64,000 nt of DNA. It comes from Ramularia collo-cygni (Eukaryota; Ascomycota; Dothideomycetes; Mycosphaerellales; Mycosphaerellaceae). The stretch's first letter is position 1; the number at the start of each line of letters is the position of its first letter. Made by a program: the position numbers and the translations under genes. Below are positions 11,598 to 21,874 of this stretch, piece by piece. Under the pieces are notes generated by a model. That model did not search any database and was not told where the DNA came from. It saw only the letters and a list, made by a program, of their open reading frames with translations. The stretch lies in NCBI RefSeq assembly GCF_900074925.1, contig NW_019716272.1, forward strand, positions 124,001-188,000, in the 5' to 3' direction.

Positions 11598-14131
11598 CCA
11601 CGGTGGGATTTACCTCGAGCACAACACCTTCCTCGCCCTGCCCTNGTCCATCTCCATCGCCAACACGTCTCAAGAACTCTCTCACCCTTCCTACATCCCT
11701 TCCGTCCTCGCCGACCCAATTCTCACTCTCAACAGCAGCCACCAACCCTTCAAGATTCCTTTCAACATCCCCCTCCCTCACACCTGTACACTTTGCCACG
11801 ACTCTCCTGTACAGCGCCTCGAGCTCCGTACTTCGACTTCTCAGTTGTGCAGCATGGTGTTCCAGCTCAGCATTCTGTCGCGCAAAAGCTCTGACCCTCG
11901 CGGCAATGAGTCCCGCGGAGCCCTTCTCCAATTCCTCAGGATCGAGGTCAATTTTCGTGGAATGCGAAGACGTGCGTCTATTCCTTTTAATGCCTTCGAC
12001 TTCCCTCCGGAGATTCTTCACTTTCGCTCTCGCCTCACTCCTCATCTTGACCTTTTCTCGCTTCCGTTCAAACTCCTCCCTCTCCTCTCGTTGCTGTGCG
12101 GACAAGTTCCGAATCTCAGCATTGAGCTCATCAATCCTCGCAGTGCGTCTCGCAAGGAGATCCTTCTGCAGAGCTAGATTCTCTCCAAAGAGAGACGCCA
12201 GCATTGATTGCAATTCAACATTCAAGTCTTCGCTCTGACTGGCCGACAATCCAGTCTTCGGTGTCTTGTCTTCGTCATCCTCAACCATCCTGGCAGGAGG
12301 NGCAACACTTTGCTGGCTCGATATCGCACCACTTTGCTGAGTGCTGATACCACCAATGTCCGGGTGAAAGTCCCTAGCACAGACGCCTTTGTTGTTGACC
12401 AATCCAGGGTCGGCATGAATCTCCACGAGCTGCTGAATGATGCTGCGATTCCCAATCCTCGCGACTAGATTGAGCGCTGTATTTCCAGCCTTATCTCTAG
12501 CATTCACAATATGGGAAAGAAATCTCACCAGGCTCACAGGTCCCCTTCCGATGAGTTCATCCCCTTCACCGTTGATCTGTTCGTTTTGATGGCCTGTGCC
12601 GATTCGGACAAGAAATTCCAACAGAGCTTCGAGGTAGTACTTTGCACTTCCCGACCTTCCTTTGATGCCGGAGCTTACAGCGATGTGATGGAGAATGGTC
12701 CGACCTTGGACATCCCGCACTTCAATCAGCGGGCCGAGAAGTTCGAGTACTTCCGGAAAGGAGGCCTGCTCCCAGCAGTTGTTCACCAGCACAGCGGATA
12801 TCAACGGAGACTGGCCAGCGGCGTTTCCTCGCCAGATACTGGCACCCTTTTGGATGAGCAGTTTCAAGAGTGGAATCTTCGCGAGTGTGGCCGCCCAGTG
12901 GAGGGCGTTGTTCGCAGAAGCATCCAGAGGCATGTTGAAGTCTTCGTTTTGCAGCTGTTGCAGGGCGGGATGTGCGGCATAGTCGGTACGATTCCCTTGC
13001 TCTGCGAAGAGGTCGAGAATCAAGTTCATCTTTTCTTGCTGTTCATCGGTTGTGGGGCTTGGGAGGGGTGGTAGTGCAATGGGTTCGCCGGCGTTATTGA
13101 CCGAGTCCTGCATCAGGGCATGCTCATAGAGGAAGCTTTCATTCGGTTCGGTGGGTGTCAAGGAGCGCATGGAGGTGTCGTATGGTAGGTCTGGAGGTCC
13201 CATGTCTTGACTATCCGGACGCATTCTTTTTCGAGGAGGCTCTCCGTTGTAATTGTCCTCTTGACTCGCAGAGAGGTCATTTTGTGATTCGCGGCGCATG
13301 TTCGATGGTCGCGGTCGGGGTGAATTGAGACGAGCAGCTTTGTTCATGGCAGCCAGAGCTACACTGGTGGTTGGAGAAATATTGGAGAAGAAGGTTCCAT
13401 TGGGCGCGGTGGATCGAGGGTCCATGGAAGTGTTGGAAGTGTTGTTGTTGTTGTAGAATTTCTTGCGCTGGGCCGCCATTGCCTGTTCCTTGGTCGGTGT
13501 TTCCTGTGTTCCAGGACCACTGGATCCATCCGCACTGACATCGTAGTCCAACAGTGGGCGAAGGATGTCCTCCACCCCATATTGCCTGCAAAACTCCCTT
13601 CCTCGACGATAACTAATCCACGTCCCCTGATACTTGCCATAACCGCCCTGCACCTTTTCGTGCTCGCCCGTGAGAATCTCCTTCTCTAGCACTTTTGTTC
13701 GCTTACCTTTATCAACACCCGCGACCTTTAAGATTTGGGTGGCATTCAACCAGCCGTCGGATCGGCGGCGCATGACGGCCACTGAGCCCACTTCCAATTC
13801 ATAGACGGAGACGCCGGAGTAGACGGCCTGACAAGGGTTAGCATGTCTTCTTGCGACTGATGTGTGTTGATTGTCGCACAGTGTATATCTGCGCCTCGTC
13901 GGCATATCCTCCTCGTGACTGCTTCATGGCGTGCTGGCCGAAGCTGCGCGCGTAGCCGGGGTTGGACACCGGCCCATTCGGGAAGCTCTGCGCGTAGCTG
14001 GGCGCCGGTTGGGAGTTGGAATAAGACGATTGCTGCTGATGCTGTTGCTGGTCGTAGCCGTACGAGGCCGTGGGTTGCGACGAGGAATGCGACTGCGACT
14101 GCGATTGCATGCGGTGCGGGGTGGGCGGCAT
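11569..14131 (-). CDS. MBP1: APSES/KilA-N DNA-binding factor with ankyrin repeats (MBF component, Mbp1/Res2-like)
   Basis: Two exons (13880-14131 and 11569-13827) encode 836 residues. A Gln/Ser-rich N-terminus leads into the KilA-N/APSES DNA-binding domain at about 86-185, with YSGVSVYELEVGSVAVMRR, DGWLNATQILKVAGVDKGKR and GTWISYRRGREFC. A low-complexity linker follows, then ankyrin repeats at about 385-570 (LDASANNALHWAATLAKIPL; TAL/NLVARIGNRSIIQQL), and finally a long coiled coil (about 640-740) rich in Arg/Glu. This order is that of Mbp1/Res2, the DNA-binding subunit of the MBF complex. MBF drives G1/S genes by binding MCB elements in the nucleus. The short intron before AVYSG is required to reach the domain. 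The gene shares a 271-bp divergent promoter with the LYR gene. Confidence 0.92.
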
Positions 14132-14402
14132 CGTCGCCGGCGGGAGACTGCCGAGGGGGCGGTGGGAGCTGCAAGGGCGGGGTGGAATGCTTGGCGATTG
14201 GGGAATGTCGGGTCTCGGTCAGGAGGGCATACCTGTCGAAGGTGGATCAGGTGAATAAATGGCAGGTGTCGGAGAGACGCGTTCGGCATGCGCGACGTGT
14301 GTATCAAAGTGCGCTAACGCCGAGATTTTACCGGCATCTTGGAATCCATGCACTCGGGGAAGTTTATTGTCACCATCGACGGACCACACGACATGGAGTG
14401 CA

Positions 14403-15371
14403 ATGAGCTGGCGTTCGTCTGTTCTTGGATTGCGGACAGGGTTGCATGATGTTGTCAAAAGGAATGCTTCTACTGCGGTGACTGGAGATGTTCCGCCTCT
14501 CCATACTCTCCGCGCCCTCCTCCGCGAATGCACCTATCTGCCGGATCCGCAGGCTCGAACCTACCTCTCTCGACACATCATCAAGCGATTTCGTGCCTAT
14601 CAGGTTGCTGAGAAGCCTGTGGATCCAGTCCGTCTTCAAACCCAACATCAAGCTGCTCAGTCCGCATTGAACCAACTTCGACGCGCAAACGCTGGCGAAG
14701 AGCAGCCGCTGATCAAGACGTTGCTGTTGACATATGGACGTGTTGGAAAACGGAGATGGGAACTGATGCGACCTTTACTGCCGGCGGAAGGGCAGGATGG
14801 AAAGGGTGCCGGCAGAGCGAGGGCGGCGAGGAGTGGAGGTGAGGATGAACAGAAGCCTCTTCCGTCTCTCACTCCTCAACTCCACACCCTCCTTCTCTCA
14901 CACGCTCGTGCCGACCCACCCACCTTGACCCGGCGGAATCCAACGATGAAGAATCTCACACCGGATGTGCCAAAGTTAAATTCTTGGATGAGACCGATGC
15001 CACAATCGAGGGTCCGAAATTTGACCAAGCGGTGGTATCGAGGTGCTCTGGAGCGTGTGCTGCCTCCATTACCAAAACAGGAATGGGAGAGATTGAGGAG
15101 CTTGGCCCAGGGAAAGGCCGTGGAAGATATGATTNTGCAGAGGAGAGGTGGGGTGCGGCAGGATACAGATGGTGCAGGCGTGTCAACTGCGCTTGAAGCG
15201 ATTGTTGCAGGCGGGAGAGTTCCCGCGCAGAGGGTAGAAAGAGACGTCCATCGTATCACTCCACGATTCATGCGGAAGATGTGGGCAAAGGTGTTTGTTC
15301 AATGTCCACTAATGGAGTGGGATGGGCAGAAGGATAAGTGGGTCGTGATCTGGGGAGAGCATGCGCTGTGA
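14403..15371 (+). CDS. LYR-motif protein, probably mitochondrial (Cup1-like N-terminal type)
   Basis: A single exon of 322 residues begins MSWRSSVLGLRTGLHDVVKR, an Arg-rich, acid-poor start that looks like a mitochondrial presequence. It is followed by LHTLRALLRECTYLPDPQ and SRHIIKRFRAYQ, the helical LYR/complex-I-assembly motif region. LYR proteins bind the acyl carrier protein and assist assembly of iron-sulfur or respiratory complexes. The long C-terminal part (RVRNLTKRWYRGALERVLPP, then FMRKMWAKVFVQCPLMEWD) resembles fungal LYR proteins described as Cup1-like. I infer that subfamily from memory of architecture only. An in-frame ATG at 14259 is rejected, since the added residues are Cys/Ser-rich and precede the targeting signal. 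Confidence 0.7.
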   Translation: MSWRSSVLGLRTGLHDVVKRNASTAVTGDVPPLHTLRALLRECTYLPDPQARTYLSRHIIKRFRAYQVAEKPVDPVRLQTQHQAAQSALNQLRRANAGEEQPLIKTLLLTYGRVGKRRWELMRPLLPAEGQDGKGAGRARAARSGGEDEQKPLPSLTPQLHTLLLSHARADPPTLTRRNPTMKNLTPDVPKLNSWMRPMPQSRVRNLTKRWYRGALERVLPPLPKQEWERLRSLAQGKAVEDMIXQRRGGVRQDTDGAGVSTALEAIVAGGRVPAQRVERDVHRITPRFMRKMWAKVFVQCPLMEWDGQKDKWVVIWGEHAL

Positions 15372-15599
15372 AGATGACAGTGACAGTCCACGTGGTACTG
15401 CCTTCCTCCCTTGCATGGTCTGATTGCCAACTCATCGTTCCTGCAGTGTTCTTCAATATATTTGTTCACCTTTATCGATCGCGATCACGCGGGTGATGTC
15501 CATCCAGCACATCCTCTCGATTTTGTTATTCACACCTCTGCTCCTCATGCTCTACCACACCTAGCACAAACATATCCAAACATTGACCAAAACAACGCA

Positions 15600-16260
15600 A
15601 TGTCTGCATCTCAGCCTTCCCACCTCTCTCCGATAATCACCCACGCAACCCGCCGTGGTAGGTTTTGTATCTCCACATCCCTCAACATGCTGATTACCTG
15701 CTACAGATATTCCAGAGATTCTCTCAATGATCCGACTCCTCGCAGCGTCTTCTACCAACACATTTCCAATCTCCGCGACCGAAGCTTCATTATCTCAAAA
15801 TCTGACCTTTGCAACAACACCCACACCGACTACATTCTTCACGACCACAGGCTCCGTCACCGTGCCACAAGAGTTCTATCCATCTTCTTCGGCATGTGTT
15901 ACAAAAGTCATGCTACTGCGGCACGGGGAAGAAGGGGAGGTGATTGGAATGGCAATCTACTACCCCAACTTCAGCACGTGGCGGTGTGCTGCGGGAATAC
16001 ATCTTGAGGATCTGATCGTCAAGGCCGAGTATAGAGGACGGGGTTTTGGAGAGATGTTGATACGGGCTTTGGCCGGGCTTGTGTTGGAGATGGATGGTGG
16101 GAAAGGGAGTGGAAGGTTGGAGTGGGTTTGCGAAAAAGGAAATGTGAGGGCGTTGCGTCTATATCAGGCACTGGGTGCCGAGAGGATGAATGGTTGGGTT
16201 GGGCTGAGGGTGGAGGGAAATGATCTGGTCGGGATGGCGGAGGGTGGGAAGACGGCCTGA
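15600..16260 (+). CDS. GNAT acetyltransferase, spermidine/diamine N-acetyltransferase-like
   Basis: Two exons (15600-15657, 15707-16260) give 203 residues. The join creates THATRRDIPEILSMIRLLA, the usual first helix of the GNAT fold. Later, GIHLEDLIVKAEYRGRGFGE carries the acetyl-CoA pyrophosphate loop (RGRGFG), and RLEWVCEKGNVRALRLYQAL plus LGAERMNGW match the C-terminal half of spermidine/spermine acetyltransferases. The reaction would transfer acetyl from acetyl-CoA to a polyamine or similar amine in the cytosol. Substrate choice is inferred from the LEDxxV...LEW...LGA pattern and is not certain. An insertion of Gly/Lys after LVLEMDGG is unusual but small. This is the last ordinary gene before the accessory island. 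Confidence 0.82.
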
Positions 16261-16879
16261 GAGGGGGGGAGTCTGTTGGGAGGGATATTCATGGCGATGT
16301 TGATGTTACTAGGATAGCTTGCTTGTGAAGAGCGATTTTTCAATGATGATCGACGTTCTTGACACNGGCTTCAGTCGGAGTGTGGCCTCGATACAAGCAA
16401 TGGTCTGGCGTTGCGATACATTGCAGTGCAATGCAAGGCAATGCAAGGCAAAGACGACTACTTCCTCGCAATACTATCGAAAAAGCCGTTCCGTACGTTA
16501 CTTGCTACTATGCCCTTGGCGAGCAAACTGTGTATGTCGGCACGTCTTTGGAGTAGTTCCAAAGGGTGGTTTTCGCCAGACCTTGAACTTTCACGGATCA
16601 ATTTGTCCTGATGGTCAAGCTACGATCTTGGCGGTATGCTCCGTGCTTATTTTGATAGACACCGTCGGCTTGATTGAGGTAGCTGTAGTAGCCTCGAGCT
16701 CTCGCAACTTCTGTCTCAGCGGTCTCGGATTTACAATGCTGATGGTCAACTTCATTCCTGGTAGTGACGCTGAGCTATTAGCGCGTGCGGGTGTAGCATA
16801 TGCTGANAGGCTCGTGATTAGAGACAGGCCTTTGCGAGTGGAAGGCGATTGTGATCAGACCGTCGGACAGCTGTAGCTG
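16261..16879. other. Left margin of the accessory island; short GCAATGCAAG repeat
   Basis: No supported gene. A frame on the plus strand across most of this stretch contains N bases and has no coding character. At 16427-16452 the decamer GCAATGCAAG is imperfectly repeated two to three times. Confidence 0.4.
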
Positions 16880-17089
16880 CAGAACTGTCGATATCGATGA
16901 GAGTTGTTCACCGGGAGCAGATCTCCTAAGTTATTCCCACATTGTCCCAAAGTCTCGCTCTCCGCAGGCTCGACGAACCTAGGCCTGCTGAACACCTTGC
17001 CACTAAGGTAGCAAAGAGACTTATTAATCAATCGAGAGATCAGCTCAGGGCAATGCTCCTGCTGATGACTTCTCACATCGACAGCTCTG
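16880..17089 (+). mobile_element. Small hAT-type inverted-repeat element, copy A
   Basis: This 210-bp copy starts CAGAACTGTCGATAT and ends ATCGACAGCTCTG, which are inverted relative to each other. The interior is shared with the other copies (CTCGCTCTC, then GGCTCGACGA, GGCCTGCT and AATCAATCGAGAGA). The 8 bp on each side, TGTAGCTG at 16872-16879 and TGTATCTG at 17090-17097, match in seven positions, consistent with a target-site duplication. It encodes nothing and would need transposase from elsewhere. Confidence 0.75.
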
Positions 17090-17097
17090 TGTATCTG

Positions 17098-17461
17098 CAG
17101 TTGAAAATTCAAGCCGAAGTTCTCGGCAATGCTGAAAGAAAAACGCAACATTCACTGGGCGATACCGCCCGAAGGAACTCATAGTTCTCTACGGGGTGTG
17201 ATGGGTCTGTGGTGACTATATAGAATGCTACGAGCGTGGTGGCTGAACTGTGATTAGGAAACCGAGCAATCTTCATCTTTCATTGCCCCTGAAAGCCCTT
17301 GGCGAGGATCATGGTCAAGAGCCACGGTTTCAAAGCAGCATAGAGAACTCGAAGTGGAACTCACACACTTCTTCTCGTATGGTTCGCATTGTGTACTCAT
17401 CGTACCTAAGTCTTGTAGACCATACAGTGGAGGTATGTCATGACCGGGCAAAAGACTGCCC
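17098..17461. other. Unannotated island sequence
   Basis: No gene is supported. Open frames are short and lack recognisable features. Confidence 0.3.
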
Positions 17462-17462
17462 T

Positions 17463-17482
17463 ACCCTAGCCCTAACCCTAAG
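17463..17482. repeat. Interstitial telomere-type repeat
   Basis: The sequence CCCTAGCCCTAACCCTAA contains three successive CCCTAA-type units, one with a single change. TTAGGG/CCCTAA is the usual telomere repeat of filamentous ascomycetes. Three units inside a chromosome are too many for easy chance but too few to prove an old chromosome end. Confidence 0.6.
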
Positions 17483-17817
17483 TGCATACCCCCAGAGTTG
17501 TGAGAAATCGACTTTCATACCTAATTAGATCGGCTACATCCTCATGATCAGACTACGATATGTCTGACGGTATGTTCTGAAGCCTACGCACAGTAAATAT
17601 TAGATGCCATGATCCTTCTGATGTTGTCGCCGTCTAGCTGTCGGAGGCATCCTCGGCCACCAACGTCACAGATTTTGCTCACATCCATGCTCAAGCAGTG
17701 AGGCCCAGGACTCGCGCAAGGGTATTCGTTTCAAAATCCAGTGATGATTCTAGATATCAAAATCGGCAATACCGATGGAATGACTTCCTCTGCGCGAAGC
17801 AATCCGTTTCTATCCTT
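17483..17817. other. Unannotated island sequence
   Basis: No gene, RNA or repeat unit was recognised between the telomere-type repeat and the next small transposon copy. Confidence 0.3.
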
Positions 17818-18014
17818 CAGAGCTGTCGATATGAGGATTATTCACCGAGACAAGAAATCCTCAGTTATGTCCATAGTATCCTGAGGCCTCGTTCTCTGCA
17901 GGCTCGATGATTTGAAGCCTGTTAATATCCCTACTAGCAGAGTGGCCGTTAATCAATCTCGAGAGCAGCTCGGAGCGCTGCTCTTGCTGATGATTTCTCA
18001 CATCGACAGCTCTG
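17818..18014 (+). mobile_element. Small hAT-type inverted-repeat element, copy B
   Basis: This 197-bp copy starts CAGAGCTGTCGATATGAGGA and ends CATCGACAGCTCTG, with the same interior as copies A and G. Its right end abuts, base for base, the coding relic that starts at 18015, so it seems to have inserted into or truncated that relic. The flanking octamers do not match each other, which suggests loss of one flank after insertion. Confidence 0.75.
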
Positions 18015-18400
18015 CTTCAACACATCACGAACTCGTTGCGTCACGTCATTCCACACACCCACGACGCTCGCCTGGATGAAGTTGAAGATTTCTTTGGTGA
18101 TGCGCAGGTGAGGTAAGATGATGTGGTGAAGATTGCCGCGGTTGCGGAGAGATGTTGTTCTAGGGAGATGTTGTTTTGGGGAGATGCTGTCGTTGTAAGA
18201 TGTTGTTGTGGAGAGAAGCTTTGACGAAATGGTGTCTTTGTGAAGAGATGTTGATCTTCTTCTGCTTCTCCAAAATGCGGATGGAATCCAGCAAGGCCTC
18301 CTTCTCCTTGCGAAGCATATCCCTCCTCTAGAAAAGTTGACCGAATTCCTCTGCAGTGTGATAAGGGGCGCGCAAGAGTCGTGCTGCGATCTAAAATTAC
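18015..18400 (-). pseudogene. Truncated, nonsense-bearing paralogue of the 18878-20232 gene
   Basis: Read on the minus strand, 18250-18400 encodes EEFGQLF, a TAG (18328-18330), then RRDMLRKEKEALLDSIRILE and KQKKI. This aligns with EEDFRDRQVLERTDKLAKEKKAVLNS...KTQKKI of the intact gene. After an inserted CAACATC-rich stretch (about 18083-18250), the homology resumes with QASVVGVWNDVTQRVRDVL, against QAGVVGVWDDVTQRVRDVL. The relic then stops at transposon copy B. Insertion, nonsense codon and truncation show it is dead. The TAG lies where the intact gene needs a sense codon and is one C-to-T step from CAG. Confidence 0.8.
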
Positions 18401-18429
18401 GTAAGGAGTTAGAAATGCAATCCGTCTCT

Positions 18430-18690
18430 ACGCCCCTTTCCGTAGACAATCTAATCTCTCCGCGGTAGGAGCTTTTGAAGTCTCCAAGGTCTCTAAGCTT
18501 GGCATAGCACAGTTCGAAAGCTAATAGGGCTGTCGGCGAGGAAAAATTTGAAGCTAACTTGAGTGTGCTACAAAATTCGCGCCTTCTTTGACCCTACATT
18601 TAATCACAGCCCTACCCGCCGAGGAATATCTAATCTAAAAGTTATAAGAGCCTGTCGCTCCCTTTCTAGACAGTTAACCACGCCGACTCG
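18430..18690. repeat. Diverged direct repeat, unit 1 (partner 20734-20985)
   Basis: Both units begin CCCCTTTC and share CTCCGCGG, CCAAGCTTGGCATAGCA, GAAGCTAACTTGA and GTGCTACAAA in the same order and spacing. Similarity over about 250 bp is clear by eye, with many transitions. Each unit lies upstream (5' side) of a copy of the same minus-strand gene, so the repeat is part of a larger tandem duplication. Confidence 0.7.
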
Positions 18691-18877
18691 TCGAGGTCCC
18701 CGCAAGTTAAAGATTACTGCGCTTGCTTTCATCTCCTTCTCTAGCGGATGAAGTCTAGTATCCCCCCTCTCTATGTAATAGCGAAGGAAGGGGATCCGTT
18801 CGGTCGCAGATCGCGAGGGCGTCGAAGACCTGACAGCGGATAACCGCATTATCTTGAATCGTCCGCGAGAGATCCCA

Positions 18878-20232
18878 TCAGAGCTTCTGCAAGACGGAGA
18901 TGGCTTTGGCAGTGAGGACCTCTGCGATATCCACCTCTTTCGCTGCCACCTCTACTCCCTCGCCAATCATTTGGCGCACATAATCCCCGCACTCTTCTCG
19001 TTCCTCCGGATAGTTGTCTCCGCGAAGGCGGTCCACAGTAGAGCTGTAAGCTCCCTCGATTGGGTCGCTGACGGCGACGGCCATCATGCCAATCTCAACT
19101 GCGGAAGCATCGACGAACTTTTGTAGGAACACCGAGTAGTTATGAGGGGTTGTGAGCGGGCCGATGTCCTTGGATGGCAGCTTTCCCCAGGCCTCCTCCT
19201 CTGGATGCCTGTTAAGGCTGCTGTAGGGAATGCCACCTCGCTCAAACTCGATCCGCGCCTTGCCTTGCAGAGATACCGTCGTCACTTCGATGAGAGAGTT
19301 TTTGAGCCGAGCGACGCACTCCCCGCGCTTGTTCCGCATGAAGCGATAGAGACGGATCAGGTTCAGGATCGACAGGGCCGTGTCTGTGTCTTGAGTATGG
19401 TGAAGAGCCTCCAATGATTCGAGGTCCATGTCGTTGCCAAAGACGGTGTTGTAATCGATCACGTCCCAATCTGCCTGTTGAGCTCCGTTGCTAGGAGGTT
19501 GAGCCATGTTAGGCGGGACTTGCTGCGCGGGCGCGTTGACGATGTGAGGGAGATTGTTGAAGTCCCAAGTAGCTGGGGGGGGTTGATCAGGGACGTCTCC
19601 GGCATTGACAGGCGGCGCCATCGCCTCGTCGCGCACGTTTTCTAGCCACCTGGTGACGCGGACGCTTGGTGTTCCTGGCGGCATTGTTACGCAGCGCGTT
19701 GAAGACGCTGGCAGCGGAGTAGATAGACTGAATTGGATGTGAAGGAAGAGGCTGGTCGGTGGAGGATGCCGCAGGGGCTGGTCGGTGGAGGATGCCGCAG
19801 AGGCTGGTGATGCTTGAGAAGAAGGTGATGCTCAAGAAGAAGGTGATGCACACTGTCTTCGTCTGTTCCCTTTTCCTCCAACACATCACGGACTCGTTGC
19901 GTCACGTCATCCCACACACCCACGACACCTGCCTGGACGATCTTCTTTTGCGTCTTCAAAAGGTGGATCGAATTCAGCACGGCCTTCTTCTCCTTGGCGA
20001 GCTTGTCCGTGCGTTCCAACACTTGACGGTCACGGAAGTCCTCTTCGGTCGGATACTCATCGAATTGGTAAATCTGTCAAGACGTTAGTTCAGTGTGATG
20101 AATGAAGAAAAGAGTGGAGGAGATACTTACATCGGAGCCTGAGGTAGAGTTTGGGAAGAGGAAGAGTCTGAAATCATGTATGATAAGCGACCACGTAGCA
20201 TAGACTTTAACAAGCGTCTGCTCAATTGGCAT
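18878..20232 (-). CDS. Orphan hypothetical protein with coiled-coil N-terminal part
   Basis: Proposed exons are 20131-20232, then from 20073 through a second intron near 19827-19876 (GTGTGC...CACCAG) to the stop at 18878. Exon 1 reads MPIEQTLVKVYATWSLIIHD...GSD and joins IYQFDEYPTEEDFRDRQVLE across a 57-nt intron with a consensus GTAAGT donor. A coiled-coil stretch KLAKEKKAVLNSIHLLKTQK and a conserved VVGVWDDVTQRVRDVLEE follow. The C-terminal part is Pro/Ala-rich, then helical (DTDTALSILNLIRLYRFMRN; VSDPIEGAYSSTVDRL). No family is recognised. A decayed paralogue lies at 18015-18400, and the pair arose by duplication. The second intron is the weakest part of the model. Confidence 0.55.
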
Positions 20233-20733
20233 ACACTCCTCTGGGTCTGATCTTGAAATTTAATGGGCTCACTTAGCGTAGGTGGCCACATTGCGTGTCG
20301 CGTCGTTCAAGAAAGACGGGAGCAAAGATGACCTGGGGTTTAAGCAAAGCGGCTACACCCGCTATAGGGAGGGGGCCTTTGCCAAGGCCCGGTACTTGCT
20401 CGCCACAATTGAAAAGAGGTCTTGCGAGCATCCTACGAGCATTGACGTCGCTCCTTTGGGAATCTTCGTGAGCTCTTGGTAGAATGAACTCTTTCGAACG
20501 TCGGTTTGTGATATCATCGCCGTATGGAATAGGGCGCCTTTCTTTGTTTGGTACTCATCTCACCTCCCCCTGCCGACTTCCTCATCTCACTTTCATCTAT
20601 CTACTTAGATGAAGCACAACCTCACATCTTCTCGTCTCACCTTCAAAACTTCATCATCTTCCATTCTTCTTCCCTTGACAGGAACCTGCACAAAGTCTCC
20701 CTCGACCTTATTCACTGATTTTCCTACATAATG
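20233..20733. other. Upstream region of the orphan gene
   Basis: No gene is supported. Pyrimidine-rich runs from 20530 to 20700 (CTCATCTCACCTCCC, TCTCGTCTCACC) look like former promoter or leader sequence. Confidence 0.3.
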
Positions 20734-20985
20734 GCCCCTTTCTGCAGACGATTAGATCCCTCCGCGGCGGGAGCTCTTTTAAATCTCCGAGATCTCCAAG
20801 CTTGGCATAGCAATATCTAAAACTAACGGGACTATCGACAAAGGAAAAGTCGAAGCTAACTTGACTGTGCTACAAATTTGCGCTAGTCTACCATACAATC
20901 AGTAGAAATTACCACCTGCTGGAGCATCTATAATTTGAATGTTACAAAGAATGACCGCTTCCTTCCTCTCCGTCGCTATCTACTG
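20734..20985. repeat. Diverged direct repeat, unit 2 (partner 18430-18690)
   Basis: Same ordered blocks as unit 1: CCCCTTTC, TCCGCGGCGGGAGCT, CCAAGCTTGGCATAGCA, GAAGCTAACTTGACTGTGCT. It lies about 0.5 kb upstream of the intact orphan gene, while unit 1 lies immediately upstream of the relic, so spacing has changed since the duplication. Confidence 0.7.
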
Positions 20986-21226
20986 CTGACTCGACCTCTT
21001 AGCATAACGAGGGTGTAGCAATATGCCGCGGAAAAAGTCGTAGGAAGGTGTTGAGGGAGTGTTTGTCAAGGATGGTGGTTGACATTGAGGTAGGGGGAGG
21101 AAAGAGCCGCAATGTTTGAGATATCTGAAAGCGAACGTGGAAGAAGGAAGGCATCAGACAATTCCATGTATGCTAATATCATTTCCGCAAGGCTGAGTCT
21201 GACATAAGGCCGCGTCTTGTCTCCTC

Positions 21227-21781
21227 TTAAGCGCCGAGAGTATGCTCGAAGGCTTCGTGCATATTAAAGAGGACTTGCAGCAGTAATGCGATCTTCTCCC
21301 GCAACCTCGCAACCTTCGCAGCCCTTTCCTCGATCTGCTTGTCCAGTGACTTGATCCTTGCATCCTTTTCATTGAGCTGCTCGCCAAATGCAGTGAGCAT
21401 CTTTTCCTTCTCCCCCAACTCTCGCTTCAGACCAGCGTTGAGATCCTCATCTCTCTCCATCGCCACATCCAGGCCCTTTAGCCGCTCACCCAGAATCTTG
21501 AGCATCTTGTCCTTCTCCCTCAGAGTCTCATCTCTCTCCTTGAGAAGCACATCCTTCTCGCCTAGCTGTCTCTCCAAGCCGTCTTCATCGACCCCATTAA
21601 GATGCTCGTCCAGTGCCCCCATCTTTCCATCAATCGTCTCCGATTCCTTTAGCGGTAAGGTGGGTGCTGACCGTAGAGAATCTTCGAACTGCGTTAAGTC
21701 TTTGCGGACGTTTGTCCATGCTGCGGCCATGGTTGCTCTGCGAGCTGTGCGGGCCTCTGCCCGTGCAATTGCGACGTCCAT
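21227..21781 (-). CDS. Orphan coiled-coil protein
   Basis: A single exon gives 184 residues starting MDVAIARAEARTARRATMAA. From about residue 75 nearly the whole protein is charged heptad sequence (LGEKDVLLKERDETLREKDK; LKRELGEKEKMLTAFGEQL; KDARIKSLDKQIEERAAKVA). It therefore forms a long coiled coil and is probably oligomeric. No catalytic motif or targeting signal is seen, and I do not recognise a family. The ATG at 21781 is preferred over a non-ATG extension. It sits in a run of three minus-strand orphan genes in the island. Confidence 0.6.
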   Translation of the reverse strand: MDVAIARAEARTARRATMAAAWTNVRKDLTQFEDSLRSAPTLPLKESETIDGKMGALDEHLNGVDEDGLERQLGEKDVLLKERDETLREKDKMLKILGERLKGLDVAMERDEDLNAGLKRELGEKEKMLTAFGEQLNEKDARIKSLDKQIEERAAKVARLREKIALLLQVLFNMHEAFEHTLGA

Positions 21782-21874
21782 GTGGTAGCAAGACGGCACT
21801 AGTGATTGATTTGTTGAAGAGCGGTAGCGGACAGAAGACCACAAGAAGAAGTAGAGTGGAAGAGGGCGATATGA

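Noticed and set aside
16319..16876. A 185-codon plus-strand frame
   Set aside because: It crosses unresolved bases and simple repeats, is Cys/Arg-irregular, and runs to the edge of transposon copy A.
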